Shown here in pieces: positions 7,225-17,600 of a stretch of DNA of 57,364 nt. The translations under genes and the position numbers were made by a program. The notes beneath the pieces are model-generated. The model saw nothing but the letters and a program-made list of their open reading frames with translations. It did not search any database and was not told the origin of the DNA. The first letter of the stretch is position 1. Every line of letters starts with the position of its first letter. Origin of the DNA: Clostridia bacterium (GTDB lineage: Bacteria > Bacillota_A > Clostridia > Christensenellales > Aristaeellaceae); the NCBI GenBank assembly GCA_017530275.1, contig JAFXMP010000155.1:1-57364 (forward strand), written 5' to 3'.

Positions 7225-8342
7225 TGCAGGGAAACGAAGCCTGTGTGGAAGGCGCGATTGCCGCCGGGATGCGGCTGTTCGCGGGTTACCCCATCACCCC
7301 TTCCACCGAGATCGCCGAGCTTTCGGCTTACCGCCTGCCCCAGGTGGGCGGGAAGTTTATCCAGATGGAGGATGAGATCGCCTCCATCGCCTGCGCCATC
7401 GGCGGGTCCGTGGCTGGCGTTAAATCCATGACCGCCACCAGCGGCCCCGGTTTTTCCTTGAAGCAGGAAAATCTTGGCTATGCCTGCTTGGCGGAAATTC
7501 CCATCGTGGTGGTGGACGTGCAGCGTATGGGGCCTTCCACGGGCATGCCCACGTCCCCCTCTCAGGGCGACGTGATGATGTCCCGCTGGGGGACCCATGG
7601 GGATCATCCGATCATCGTGATCAGCCCTTCCTCGGTGACGGAAGCTTATTACCAGACCATCCGCGCCTTTAACCTGTCCGAAAGGTACAGAACGCCGGTG
7701 ATTTTCCTGATGGATGAAATCATCGGGCATCTGCGCGAGGGCATGCAGATGAAGGAAGCGGAGGATATCACCATCGTCAACCGGCCCACGGTACAATTCC
7801 CTGATCCGAAGCGCAAGCCGTACCATATGAATGAAAAGAAGGGGCAGATGGTGCCCCAGATGGCCCCCTTTGGCTGCGGCCAGCGCTACAATATCACGGG
7901 GTTGATCCATGACGAATCGGGCTTCCCCACCAATTCCCCCGAAGAAGCGGAGAAGCTGATGTACCGGCTGATGCATAAGATTTCCGACAACTACAAGGAT
8001 ATCGTCCGCTGCGAACAGGTAAACATGGACGATGCTGAAGTGGCCATCGTTTGTTACGGCGGCACCATGCGTGCGGCCCAGACCGCCATGGAGATGGCGC
8101 GGGAAAAAGGCGTCCGCTGCGGTATTCTCCGTCCCGTCACCATCTGGCCTTTCCCGGAGCGGGAGCTCACCGCTGCGCTGAAAGGGCTTAAAAAAATCGT
8201 GGTGGCAGAGCATAACTATGGTCAGATTGTCCTGGAGGTGGAGAGGCTGACCCGCGGCGCGTGCCCCGTGGCTTTTGTGGGAAAGTGGAACGGCACCGTG
8301 ATCACACCGCAGGAGATTTTGCAGAAAGTGGAGGAAGCGTAA
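7206..8342 (+). CDS. korA: 2-oxoacid:ferredoxin oxidoreductase, alpha subunit
   Basis: A 378-residue alpha subunit. The N-terminus reads LMQGNEACVEGAIAAG, with GYPITPSTEIAE at about 30, the pyruvate-ferredoxin oxidoreductase-type domain that contacts the thiamine ring. The C-terminal third is the transketolase-like domain. The GTG start at 7206 is chosen because it restores the usual few residues before LMQGNEA and has GGAGGGAG upstream. An ATG at 7224, overlapping the korD stop as TGATG, is the alternative. Together with the beta, gamma and delta subunits it oxidatively decarboxylates a 2-oxoacid to the acyl-CoA, reducing ferredoxin in the cytoplasm. Confidence 0.92.
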   Translation: MDQVVLMQGNEACVEGAIAAGMRLFAGYPITPSTEIAELSAYRLPQVGGKFIQMEDEIASIACAIGGSVAGVKSMTATSGPGFSLKQENLGYACLAEIPIVVVDVQRMGPSTGMPTSPSQGDVMMSRWGTHGDHPIIVISPSSVTEAYYQTIRAFNLSERYRTPVIFLMDEIIGHLREGMQMKEAEDITIVNRPTVQFPDPKRKPYHMNEKKGQMVPQMAPFGCGQRYNITGLIHDESGFPTNSPEEAEKLMYRLMHKISDNYKDIVRCEQVNMDDAEVAIVCYGGTMRAAQTAMEMAREKGVRCGILRPVTIWPFPERELTAALKGLKKIVVAEHNYGQIVLEVERLTRGACPVAFVGKWNGTVITPQEILQKVEEA

Positions 8343-9221
8343 ATGAATGTCAATACCGGCGATGTAAACGCGGCTTCCCGGACAAAACAAATGTCCAACC
8401 TGATCTATAAGTACATGCGCCCCGAGCATCTGCCGCAGATCTGGTGCCCAGGCTGCGGCAACGGCATCATCATGCGGGACGTGGCGCAGGCCATCGAGAA
8501 CTTGGGCCTGAGCCGCAACCAAACCGTGATCGTGTCTGGCATCGGCTGCTCCTCCCGGGCGGCAGGATACATGGACTTCAATACCATCCACACCACCCAT
8601 GGCCGGGCCATCGCTTTCGCTACAGGCATCAAGCTGGCCAATCCCGAGCTGGAAGTGATCGTGATTGCGGGAGACGGCGATATCTCTGCCATTGGGGGCA
8701 ATCACCTGATCCACGCGGCCCGGAGGAATATTGGGCTTACTGTGGTGGTGATGAACAACAGCACCTATGGCATGACGGGCGGGCAGTACAGCCCCACCAC
8801 GCCCACCAACGCTTACGGCACCACCGCGCCCTACGGCAATCTGGACCGCTCCTTCGACATCGCGGGGCTGGCCTACGGAGCGGGCGCTTCCTATGCCGCC
8901 CGAGGCAGCGCGTACCACGTACAGCAGACCATCGCTCTGATCCAGGACGGTATCCGCAACAAAGGCTTTTCCATCATCGACGTAGCAAGCATTTGTCCCA
9001 CCTACTACGGGCGCAAGAACAAAAAAGGCGATGCTGTGGCCATGATGCAGTGGCAGAAGGATCACGCGGTCACGGTGGAACAGGCGGCCAAGATGGACCC
9101 GGAACAGCTCAAGGACAAGCTGGTCATCGGTCTTTTGCATCACGCCCAATACCCGGAATTCACTTACAAATACGATATGCTGATCCAGCGGCTGGCAAGG
9201 GAGCGTGAAGCAAATGAGTAG
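8343..9221 (+). CDS. korB: 2-oxoacid:ferredoxin oxidoreductase, beta subunit (TPP-binding)
   Basis: A 292-residue beta subunit. CPGCGNG near residue 38 is an iron-sulfur/TPP-site motif of the family. GDGDISAIGGNH (about 116-127) and MNNSTYGMTGGQ form the thiamine diphosphate and magnesium site. The start ATG immediately follows the korA stop. The short form and the QYSPTTP segment match KorB/VorB-type enzymes rather than long fused pyruvate:ferredoxin oxidoreductases. It overlaps korC by a few bases, consistent with one polycistronic message. Confidence 0.92.
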   Translation: MNVNTGDVNAASRTKQMSNLIYKYMRPEHLPQIWCPGCGNGIIMRDVAQAIENLGLSRNQTVIVSGIGCSSRAAGYMDFNTIHTTHGRAIAFATGIKLANPELEVIVIAGDGDISAIGGNHLIHAARRNIGLTVVVMNNSTYGMTGGQYSPTTPTNAYGTTAPYGNLDRSFDIAGLAYGAGASYAARGSAYHVQQTIALIQDGIRNKGFSIIDVASICPTYYGRKNKKGDAVAMMQWQKDHAVTVEQAAKMDPEQLKDKLVIGLLHHAQYPEFTYKYDMLIQRLAREREANE

Positions 9222-9816
9222 AATGGAACTTCGTCTGGCGGGCAGCGGCGGCCAGGGCGTGATCCTCGCTTCGGTCATTCTGGCGGAGGCGGCTGTCCAG
9301 TCCGGCAAACACACCGCGCAGAGCCAGTCCTACGGCCCGGAAGCGCGGGGCGGAGCCTGTAAAGCGGAAACGCTCATCTCTGACGAGCCCATCGGCTTTA
9401 CCAAAGTTCAGCAGCCCAGCTTCCTGATGGCGCTGACCCAGAAGGCGCTGGATAAATACACGGTTTCGCTTCCCGAAAACTGTCTGGTGCTGGTGGACGA
9501 AAGCCTCACAGTCCCGGAGAATCTGAGCGGCCACCGGGTATTGTCCCTACCCATTCTGCGGACGGCCAAAGAGAAGGTGGGCCGCGCCCAGACCGCCAAT
9601 GTGCTGGCTGTCGGGTGCATCAACGCGCTGCTGGGCATTACAGACGAGGAGACGCTAAAGAAAGCCGCCTTGCTCCATGTGCCACGGGGCACGGAGGAAA
9701 TCAATCTGCGGGCGCTTTCCGAAGGCGTCAGGCTGGCATCGTCCGTTCCCGGGGAGGAGAAAGCCCCGGCAGTCCGTCCCGAAAAGAAAAGGGTGCGAAG
9801 CAATGAAAATCCATGA
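9214..9816 (+). CDS. korC: 2-oxoacid:ferredoxin oxidoreductase, gamma subunit
   Basis: A 200-residue gamma subunit. It begins with LRLAGSGGQGVILASVILAE, then SQSYGPEARGG, both hallmark stretches of the family. The ATG at 9214 overlaps the end of korB by 8 bp; a GTG at 9205 is less likely. The last 25 residues are a charged tail beyond the usual fold and overlap the start of sucC by 14 bp. The four-gene DABC order is the common KOR arrangement in anaerobes. Confidence 0.9.
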   Translation: MSRMELRLAGSGGQGVILASVILAEAAVQSGKHTAQSQSYGPEARGGACKAETLISDEPIGFTKVQQPSFLMALTQKALDKYTVSLPENCLVLVDESLTVPENLSGHRVLSLPILRTAKEKVGRAQTANVLAVGCINALLGITDEETLKKAALLHVPRGTEEINLRALSEGVRLASSVPGEEKAPAVRPEKKRVRSNENP

Positions 9817-10975
9817 ATATCAGGCTAAAGAACTGCTGCGCGCATACGGGGCTCCCGTGCCAACCGGCGAAGTGGCCGAAACAGTGGAGCAGGCCGCCGC
9901 GCTGGCGGAAAAGTACGGCCGCTGCGTGCTGAAAGCACAGGTTCATTCCGGCGGCCGCGGCAAAGCGGGCGGCGTCAAGCTGGCGAAAAACGCTGACGAG
10001 GCGCGGGCCATCGCCGGAAAAATGCTGGGTATGCGTCTGGTAACCAATCAGACGGGGCCCGAAGGCAAGCTGGTGCGCAAGCTGCTGGTCACCCCAGCAG
10101 TGGAAATTAAAAAAGAGTTTTACCTGAGCGTGACCGGCGACCATGAAAACGCCGCTCTGGTGATCATTGCGTCAGCGGACGGCGGTACCGAAATCGAAGA
10201 AACCGCCCGGACCCACCCCGAGAGGATCGCCCGCGTCCCTGTATCCGCTGTGGAGGGCTTCAAGCGCTATGAGGGCTTACAGGTGGCAGGTGTTTTCGGG
10301 CTGACCGGCGAAAACGAAAAGGAGCTCATTTCGCTGCTGGAATCCATGACGCGGCTCTATCAGGAAAAGGATTGTTCCCTGGTGGAGATCAACCCCCTGG
10401 TGCTGACCGAAAATGGACATTTGCTGTGTCTGGACGCGAAAGTGACCTTTGACGACAACGCGTTATTCAGACATCCCGAACTGAAAGAACTGCGGGATAT
10501 CGAGGAGGAAGACCCGCGGGAATACCGGGCTTCCCAGTATGATTTGAGCTATGTGAGTCTCAGCGGCAACATCGGCTGCCTCGTCAACGGTGCAGGGCTT
10601 GCCATGGCCACCATGGACATCATCAAGCATTTCGGCGGCGAACCGGCCAATTTCCTGGATGTGGGCGGCAGCGCTTCCAAAGAAAAGGTCCAGGCAGCCT
10701 TTGAACTGCTGCTTTCGGATGCACACGTTCGCGCGATCTTTGTCAATATCTTCGGCGGCATCATGAAGTGCGACATCATTGCGGAGGGCGTGGCAGCGGC
10801 GGCGAAGGAAATGGGCATCACCATTCCCCTGATTGTGCGGCTGGAGGGCACGAACGTGGAACTGGGCAAGCAGATTTTAGCGTCTTCCGGCCTTCAAATC
10901 ATCGCCGCAGAGAACATGGCGGACGGCGCGCGCAAGGCAGTGGAAGCCGCGCGAACAGGGGGTGACGGGGCGTGA
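9803..10975 (+). CDS. sucC: Succinyl-CoA synthetase (ADP-forming) beta subunit
   Basis: A 390-residue protein of normal SucC length. The ATP-grasp domain starts [20 protein letters not shown] and contains [16 protein letters not shown] (nucleotide binding). SLVEINPL carries metal-binding Glu and Asn, and the C-terminal ligase domain contains FLDVGGSAS and [11 protein letters not shown]. With SucD it makes succinate, CoA and ATP from succinyl-CoA. The start overlaps korC and the end overlaps sucD (GTGA), so the operon is translationally coupled throughout. Co-location with kor suggests substrate-level ATP formation from a 2-oxoacid. Confidence 0.94.
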   Translation: MKIHEYQAKELLRAYGAPVPTGEVAETVEQAAALAEKYGRCVLKAQVHSGGRGKAGGVKLAKNADEARAIAGKMLGMRLVTNQTGPEGKLVRKLLVTPAVEIKKEFYLSVTGDHENAALVIIASADGGTEIEETARTHPERIARVPVSAVEGFKRYEGLQVAGVFGLTGENEKELISLLESMTRLYQEKDCSLVEINPLVLTENGHLLCLDAKVTFDDNALFRHPELKELRDIEEEDPREYRASQYDLSYVSLSGNIGCLVNGAGLAMATMDIIKHFGGEPANFLDVGGSASKEKVQAAFELLLSDAHVRAIFVNIFGGIMKCDIIAEGVAAAAKEMGITIPLIVRLEGTNVELGKQILASSGLQIIAAENMADGARKAVEAARTGGDGA

Positions 10976-11874
10976 GCATCTGGGTCAACGCAGATACAAG
11001 GGTGATCGTACAGGGAATCACCGGCAAACAAGGCGCGTTCCACACGGAGCAGATGCTTGCTTACGGCACAAAAATCGTCGGCGGCGTCACCCCCGGCAAG
11101 GGCGGCCAAACGCTGCTGGGCGTGCCCGTGTTTCAAACGGTGGCGGAAGCCAAAGCCGCTGCCAATGCGAACGCCTCTGTGATCTATGTGCCGCCCCGCT
11201 TTGCCGCGGACGCCATCTTAGAGGCGGCTGACGCCGGGATCAGCCTGGTGGTGTGCATCACGGAGGGCATTCCCATTCTGGATATGACCCGCGTCAAGCA
11301 CTATCTGGCTGGAACGGATACCCGGCTCATCGGGCCCAACTGTCCGGGCATCATCACGCCGGGCCAATGCAAGATCGGCATCATGCCAGGCTATATCCAC
11401 CGAAAGGGGCATGTAGGCGTTATTTCCCGCTCCGGCACCCTGACCTATGAAGCCGTTAAGCAGCTCTCTGACCGGGGAATCGGCCAGTCCACCGTGATCG
11501 GCATCGGCGGCGATCCCATCCGGGGGACCGGTTTTGTGGACGCGCTGCGGGCCTTTGAAGCGGACGCGGATACCTATGCGGTAGTCATGAACGGCGAGAT
11601 CGGCGGCAGCGGCGAGGAGGAAGCCGCTGAATACATTAGAACGAAAATGACAAAGCCTGTGGCAGCCTTTATCGGCGGGCAGTCCGCTCCGGCGGGCAAA
11701 CGTATGGGTCATGCCGGGGCCATTGTCTCCGGCGGCAAAGGCACCGCCGCGGGCAAGATCGAAGCGCTGTGCGCCGCCGGTGCGGAAGTGGCCCTCACGC
11801 CGGACCGGATCGGCGACGCGCTGGTCAAAATCCTGTCTGACCGCGGTTTGCTGGAAAAATGCCGCGCGGACTGA
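10972..11874 (+). CDS. sucD: Succinyl-CoA synthetase alpha subunit
   Basis: A 300-residue protein. The N-terminal CoA-binding Rossmann domain has [16 protein letters not shown] and [18 protein letters not shown] follows. The phosphohistidine of the mechanism is His247 in the [10 protein letters not shown] stretch, and the family's usual Glu region is present. Start GTG 10972 overlaps the sucC stop by 4 bp. Length and motifs are intact, so the complex should be active. It is the last enzyme gene of the kor-suc unit. Confidence 0.94.
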   Translation: MSIWVNADTRVIVQGITGKQGAFHTEQMLAYGTKIVGGVTPGKGGQTLLGVPVFQTVAEAKAAANANASVIYVPPRFAADAILEAADAGISLVVCITEGIPILDMTRVKHYLAGTDTRLIGPNCPGIITPGQCKIGIMPGYIHRKGHVGVISRSGTLTYEAVKQLSDRGIGQSTVIGIGGDPIRGTGFVDALRAFEADADTYAVVMNGEIGGSGEEEAAEYIRTKMTKPVAAFIGGQSAPAGKRMGHAGAIVSGGKGTAAGKIEALCAAGAEVALTPDRIGDALVKILSDRGLLEKCRAD

Positions 11875-11891
11875 ACGACGAGGTGAAATCG

Positions 11892-12185
11892 ATGAATACA
11901 GCCACATTATTGGAAACCGCTATGATCCTTTGCTTTGGCATTTCCTGGCCTCTGTCCATCGCGCGCATGTACAAAAGCTGGTCTACCGGGGGCAAGAGCA
12001 TTTTCTTCAGCTGCTTTATTCTTGTGGGATATATCTGCGGTATATGCGCCAAGATTACGGCGCACAGTTACAATCTTGCTTTCATCTTTTATATCGTGAA
12101 TACCGTTATGGTCTCAGTAGATATCCTGCTGTGGATTCGCAACTACCGGTATGAAAAGACCGGAAAGAAGACCTTCTTTTCCTGA
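11892..12185 (+). CDS. Small PQ-loop/SemiSWEET-like membrane protein
   Basis: A 97-residue hydrophobic protein with three predicted membrane helices: about 5-22, 35-53 (FFSCFILVGYICGICAK) and 60-82. The SWPLSIARMYKS stretch, followed by a Ser/Thr-Gly-Lys turn, resembles the PQ-loop repeat of SemiSWEET half-transporters, in which a dimer moves a small solute. ATG 11892 has GAGGTGAAA upstream. It follows sucD by 17 bp and ends before a terminator, so it belongs to the kor-suc transcript. It could carry a metabolite of that pathway, but this is inference. The family in Clostridia is largely uncharacterised. Confidence 0.7.
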   Translation: MNTATLLETAMILCFGISWPLSIARMYKSWSTGGKSIFFSCFILVGYICGICAKITAHSYNLAFIFYIVNTVMVSVDILLWIRNYRYEKTGKKTFFS

Positions 12186-12199
12186 ATGAGAATGAACAG

Positions 12200-12232
12200 A
12201 AACGCCCGTCTGGCCAGCAGCCGGGCGTTTTT
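12200..12232 (+). terminator. Rho-independent terminator of the kor-suc operon
   Basis: AACGCCCG pairs with CGGGCGTT around a loop of about 13 nt, followed by TTTTT. Confidence 0.8.
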
Positions 12233-12290
12233 GTCACTTTGGGACTATGAGCGGCGGCAAACGCTGCCCGGAAACGGAGGATACCAGTCG

Positions 12291-14570
12291 ATGGCGTATA
12301 TCCGAAAAATAAGCGAAGAATTAACAGGCTACCAGGAAAGGACTCCCTTTTCTCCAGCCATTGACCTGCGGTGCGATTTTGTGATGGTGTATGGAACGGA
12401 TGAAACCATGCCGGAAAGGATCAGGCAGTTTGCCGGCGCAGGATATGCGGTGCATCTGATGACGGGCATTTCCTGGGGTGATTATCAGGATTATCTGGAT
12501 GGAAAATGGGACGGTCAAACCCACTGGGATGAAGCGCAGACCGAACGCAGCGGCGATCAGGTGTTCCATAATCCCCGCGTGCCCTATATGGTGCCTACAG
12601 CTACCTTCGCGGCTTATCTCACCGAACGGCTGAAAATCGCCGTGGACTGCGGCGTACTGGCCATTCATCTGGAGGAACCGGAATTCTGGGATCGGAGCGG
12701 GTATTCCCCGGCGTTTCAGCGGGCGTATGAAGAAAGGTATCAGGAACCGTTTGTTCCCCAGCACAAAAGCTTTGACGCCCATTGGCGCTGTGCCCGGCTG
12801 AAAGCGGAATTGTACGCCCGTACCCTGGCCCAAATCAGCGCTGCGCTGAAAGCCTACGCCAAAGAGAAATATGGCCGGGAGCTGCGTTTCTATGTGCCTA
12901 CCCATAGCTTGCTGAACTATACCCAATGGAAGATCATGAGCCCGGAGGCCAGTTTGATCGGCATCCATACCGTGGATGGCTACATCGCCCAGGTCTGGAC
13001 GGGCACCAGCCGGGTAGCCAATGTATACGAGGGCGTTTATAAGGAACGCACCTTTGAAACGGCTTTCTTGGAATATGGCGTCATGCAGGAACTTATCCGG
13101 GGCACGGGCCGCAGGATGTGGTTCCTGAACGATCCCATTGAGGATAATCCCACCTATACCTGGGAGAATTACCGGTACAATTACCAAAAGACCGCCATTG
13201 CTTCCCTGCTGCATCCCCAGGTTTGGCATTATGAAATCTGTCCCTGGCCCCACAGGGTGTTTGAAGGCCGGTATCCCAGGATCAGCGAAAAAGGCGCGGA
13301 CAGCTTCGCGTCAGCGGATGCGAAATCCATCCCGGACGCCTACCGCACTTTCCTGTCCGGCATGTTCCAGTTATTCGGGGATATGGAGCAGCATGACTGG
13401 TCCTATGAAGGCATCCAGGAACCGGTGGGCCTGTTTCTGTCCGATACCTGCCTGTTCCAACGCACTTTCCCGGACGGCGTTCCCGTTTCCGGACAGGAAG
13501 AAGCGCTGTACGGCCTGATCGTCAAAAACTCAGAAATCGCTTCCAAGGAGGAAACGGAGGAAAAGGCGGCCCGTTCCCGCGCCTGGATGGAACGCCTGGA
13601 TGACGACGAAGCGGGCATGAACGCCCTGATCGCCAGTTCCGCCTTCCCGCATTTTTACGGTTTGGCCCTGCCTCTGCTGAAATACGGCCTGCCCATTCAC
13701 CCGGTTCAGCTGGACAATGTACGTTTGTTTCCGGATTATCTGCGGGAATTCCGCTTTGCCATTCTCAGCTATGAATTCATGAAACCGCTGGATCCAAGCA
13801 TTCATCATATCCTGGCGTCCTGGGTGCGCGAGGGCGGGCGTCTGATCTGCGTGGGCGACGGCAGCGACCCCTTCCACGCCGTTCGCTCCTGGTGGCGGGA
13901 GGCGGGATACGTCCATCCCATGCAGCATTTATTTGACACGCTGGGTCTGCCTCGGGAACCGGCGGACGGCGTTTTCCCCGTGGGGAAGGGCTCTGCAACC
14001 GTCTGGAATCGGATGCCCGCGAGCATTTGCCTGAGAAAAGCAGAAGCAGATCGGTGGCGCGATATTATGAAAAACACGCTCCGTGAGGGCGGTATAGACT
14101 GGGTCTACAGCAACCATCTCACGCTTCATAGGGGGCCCTACGTCATATCCCAGGTAATGGAGGAAAGCGTATACCAAACGCCGAAGGAGTTTGAGGGCTG
14201 TTTCGTGGATCTGATGGCGGACGGTTATCCGATCATCACCCGGAAAACGGTGCGGCCTGGGGAAAGCGCCCTGCTGTATGACTTGGACAGACTGGAAAAA
14301 GGCCGCTTTGCCGTGATCGCCTCCGCCGCCCGGATCGTCAGCGCAGAAGTCCAGGATGCTTCTGTGTGCTTCCGGGCCCATGCGGCGGACCAAGTGCTGG
14401 TGTATATCCGCATGCGCCTTCCCTTTGTTCCGGCCTCTTTCCGGGCTTCGGACGCAGGCGGTATTCCGATCAGCGCCACCTGGCAATATGACAAGGCTAC
14501 CCAAACGGCGCTGATCTGTTGGCGCAGCATGGGAAAAGAAATCACAGTCTGGGCAGATGCTTCCAAGTGA
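12291..14570 (+). CDS. Large glycosidase-like protein of unknown substrate
   Basis: A 759-residue cytoplasmic protein without signal peptide. The N-terminal 350 residues look like a TIM barrel: VMVYGTDETMPERI, GYAVHLMTGISWGDYQ, AIHLEEPEFWDRSGY with adjacent Glu residues that could be catalytic, and LRFYVPTHSLLNY. A central part (SWVREGGRLICVGDG) resembles the glutaminase-like trimerisation domain of GH42-type enzymes. The C-terminal 100 residues look beta-rich. ATG 12291 is chosen because GGAGGA lies 10 bp upstream. It is convergent with a GH38 alpha-mannosidase, which hints at a shared carbohydrate route. No family name can be given with confidence; it may be an undescribed glycoside hydrolase family. 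Confidence 0.6.
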   Translation: MAYIRKISEELTGYQERTPFSPAIDLRCDFVMVYGTDETMPERIRQFAGAGYAVHLMTGISWGDYQDYLDGKWDGQTHWDEAQTERSGDQVFHNPRVPYMVPTATFAAYLTERLKIAVDCGVLAIHLEEPEFWDRSGYSPAFQRAYEERYQEPFVPQHKSFDAHWRCARLKAELYARTLAQISAALKAYAKEKYGRELRFYVPTHSLLNYTQWKIMSPEASLIGIHTVDGYIAQVWTGTSRVANVYEGVYKERTFETAFLEYGVMQELIRGTGRRMWFLNDPIEDNPTYTWENYRYNYQKTAIASLLHPQVWHYEICPWPHRVFEGRYPRISEKGADSFASADAKSIPDAYRTFLSGMFQLFGDMEQHDWSYEGIQEPVGLFLSDTCLFQRTFPDGVPVSGQEEALYGLIVKNSEIASKEETEEKAARSRAWMERLDDDEAGMNALIASSAFPHFYGLALPLLKYGLPIHPVQLDNVRLFPDYLREFRFAILSYEFMKPLDPSIHHILASWVREGGRLICVGDGSDPFHAVRSWWREAGYVHPMQHLFDTLGLPREPADGVFPVGKGSATVWNRMPASICLRKAEADRWRDIMKNTLREGGIDWVYSNHLTLHRGPYVISQVMEESVYQTPKEFEGCFVDLMADGYPIITRKTVRPGESALLYDLDRLEKGRFAVIASAARIVSAEVQDASVCFRAHAADQVLVYIRMRLPFVPASFRASDAGGIPISATWQYDKATQTALICWRSMGKEITVWADASK

Positions 14571-14601
14571 AAATTCGGGATAATGAGCCATAATAGAAAA
14601 A

Positions 14602-14672
14602 GGAACAGACCGTCCCAGCGGCACTCTGGTTTTGATGGACGCTGCCGGAGGATCGGTCTGTTTTTTTGCGGC
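14602..14672. terminator. Bidirectional terminator between convergent genes
   Basis: AACAGACCG pairs with CGGTCTGTT over a longer imperfect inner stem that includes GCAGC-type bases, with T-rich sequence on the plus strand after the hairpin and A-rich sequence before it. It serves the gene ending at 14570 and probably the mannosidase ending at 14681. Confidence 0.7.
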
Positions 14673-14680
14673 TCGGCCGT

Positions 14681-17600
14681 TTATCCTCGCGCGGCGGGGG
14701 TGAGCCGGATGGTTTTTACCTCAAAGGGATGGAAGCGCAGCGCGATTTCGCCGTCGCTGATCGGGAGGGCTTCCAGCTTGTTTTCCAGCATATCGCAAAG
14801 CCAGACGGCCTTAACGGGCAGGTCCACGCTGAGATTGCAGGCGGTGTCCCCGCGCTTGGATTCGTACAGGCGCAGGATCACGTCGCCGCTGCCGTCCTCC
14901 GCGGGCTTTACGGTGTCGATGTACACGCTGGCGGACTTATACACGCCGAATGCGTGGAAGGCCGCGCCGCCGCCTTCCATGGTTTGCAGCGGCACGTTCA
15001 GATCATAAGCCTGAGCGACCACATTGCTGTCATAGAAAGAGCACGCCCAGCAGGTAAAGGCATAGGTGAAGGTGTGCTTTCCGTTATCCGCCCGCATCTC
15101 CGGGGAAGCTGCGGCCCGCAGCAGGGACAATTGCAGAGCGTTTCCGTTCATGCTGACGCCGTACTTGCAGTCGTTCAGCACGGCCGCGCCGTGGCTCTGG
15201 TCGCACAGGGCGCTGTACCGCTGGTTGCAGACCTCGAACCGGTCCTTGTCGTACAGGCGGGAGCGGTGGTTGGGCCGGGCCATATAGCCGAACTGGATCT
15301 CGTTGATACCCTCGGCGGCATTGACGTTCATGGGGAATTCCACCTTCAAAAGCCTGTGCAGCTCGTGCCAGTCCACGGTAGTGACGAAGTCCAGGCGGCA
15401 GTTGAACGCCGTTAAAACGATGTCCTGCTCCCAGGATGAATTCATGATCCTGCGGGACACGTGCACCACGGCCCGGAAGCCGGATTCTTCTTTGATGGTC
15501 AGCACAGCCGGTTCGTCCAGCGGCACCGGCTGGTCGATATAGTTGGAATCGATGTCCCAGGCGTCGAAGACCCGGGGAACGTCTTTGTAGGCCAGCAGAT
15601 GATTCATGGGCCCGGCGGCATATTCCAGACCGCTGCCGGACCACGTAAAGGAAACAACTTCGCCCTTGCTGTTCAGCACGGCCCGCACGTGATCGTTTTC
15701 GATCACCGCGCCGGTTTCCGTGAGCCGCGCCCGGGCGGTTTCTTTGATTTCCGGATTGACGCGGCTGGGGATCAAAGACACTGCGCCGCAGGGAGGCATG
15801 CTGACCAGCCCCATCAAGCCCTCCGCCGTGCGGCGTACGGGAACGGCGAAGCCGTCCGATGTGGCCGCGCCATCTGCGAAGCGTTCCGGCAATTTGACCA
15901 GACCCTGACGGCCAAAAGACAGGGAATTGAACACGGAAAACCCTTCGCCCGAAGCCAAGGCTTTCATAGCGTCGTTTTTTACGGCTTCCGCTTCGCTGAT
16001 GATCCACTGGTGATCCCGGCGGGCGTCCTCGTACACCTGGGCGATGGAGGAGCCGGGCAGGATATCGTGGAACTGGTTCAGCAGCAGCTTTTTCCAGGCC
16101 GCGTCCATGCGGGACAGCGGATAGGCAAAGCCACGGGCCGACGCGATCGCGCCCCACATTTCGGCTTCCCGCAGAGCCAGCTCCGATTTGCGGTTGCCCT
16201 TTTTGATGGCGGCCTGGGAGGTGTAAACGCCCCGGTGAGCGGAGAAGTACAGTTCGCCCACGTAGGTGTTCTTGGGGCCGCCTTTCGCTTCCATGTCCTC
16301 AAAGAACTGCACGGGGCCTTCCATTATCACCCGGGGCATGCCCTCCAGGTCTTTTTCCCGCAGCAGGAATTCGATATAATCCCGGGCGGGGCCGCCGCCC
16401 CCGTCGCCGTAGCCGTAGGGGAACAGGAAAGCGTCCAGGCCGCGCTTCTGCACCCGGCCCTTCCAGGTCTGGCAGATTTCCTTGGGATCGGTACGGTAAG
16501 TGTAGCTGGTGGGCAGGAAGGTGTCGATCTTGGTGCCATCCGCGCCCTGCCAGGTGAAATAGTGATAGGGGAACTGGTCGCCTTCATTGTAGCTCCAGAA
16601 TATTTTCTGAGTGACCAGGTACTTTACGCCCGTCCCCTTCAGAATCTGAGGCAAAGCGGCGGAATAGCCGAAGGTGTCCGGCAGCCACAGCACCACGGAA
16701 TCCACATCAAATACTTCCTTATAATACCGCTTGCCGTGCATCACCTGGCGGATCAGCGATTCGCCGGAGGTCATATTGGTGTCCGGCTCCACCCACATGG
16801 CGCCTTCGGCGATCCACCGGCCTTCCTTGGCCGCTTTTTTGATGCGCTCATACAGCTCGGGATAGTATTCCCGGCACATTTCATAGGCGGCAGGCTGGCT
16901 TTGCAGGTATTTGTATTCCGGGTACTGCTCCAGAAGGCGCAGCTGCTGGGCGAAGGTGCGGCAGGTTTTCCTATGCGTTTCCGCCATAGGCCACAGCCAT
17001 GCCAGATCCAGGTGAGCGTTGCCGACGGCGTAGAACACCGGGGCGGTGGTGCCGTTCACGGCCTGGAGGGCGGGCCGCAGGGCTTCCCGGGCCGCCTTAT
17101 AGCTTTCGATTCTATTTTCCAAAGGCTGCTCAAAATCCGCCAGCAGCGTAGCCTGCTCCAAAGCGCTTGCGACGCTGTCCGCCCGCAGGCTTTCGGGGTC
17201 AACCTGATCCATCAGCAGGCGCAGCGTTTCCATATCCATATAAAGCTGGTAGGCGTCCTCATTCCAAATGCCGAAGGTGACGTTTCCCAGCGTGTTCCGG
17301 GGGCCGGGACCGTTGAGGCCCTCGTAGCTGCCGGGCAGCACCGGGCCGGTGGCGCAGGCGTAACCCGGGTGCTCCGGGTAATCGTGGCCGCCGTAGGCTT
17401 CGATCAGCAGGTCATAGCTTTCACCCGGCACGCCGCAAACGCTAAGCACGTTATCCACAATATAATGATGCGGCACCGACACCCATTCCGCCCGGCGGGT
17501 GCCGAAAGAAAGGCCGTTGACGAAAACGGTGGATTCCCCCCCGGTCTGCAGGTCCATCACGATCCGCTTGCCCGCCGCTTCCTGGGGCAATGCGACTTTT

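Noticed and set aside
7167..9314. Long minus-strand open frame across korA and korB
   Set aside because: A shadow of GC-rich coding sequence; the plus strand carries clear Kor subunits with proper starts. The His/Gly-rich translation is typical of antisense frames.
9677..9802. N-terminal extension of sucC
   Set aside because: It lies within korC in another frame; the family N-terminus begins exactly at ATG 9803.
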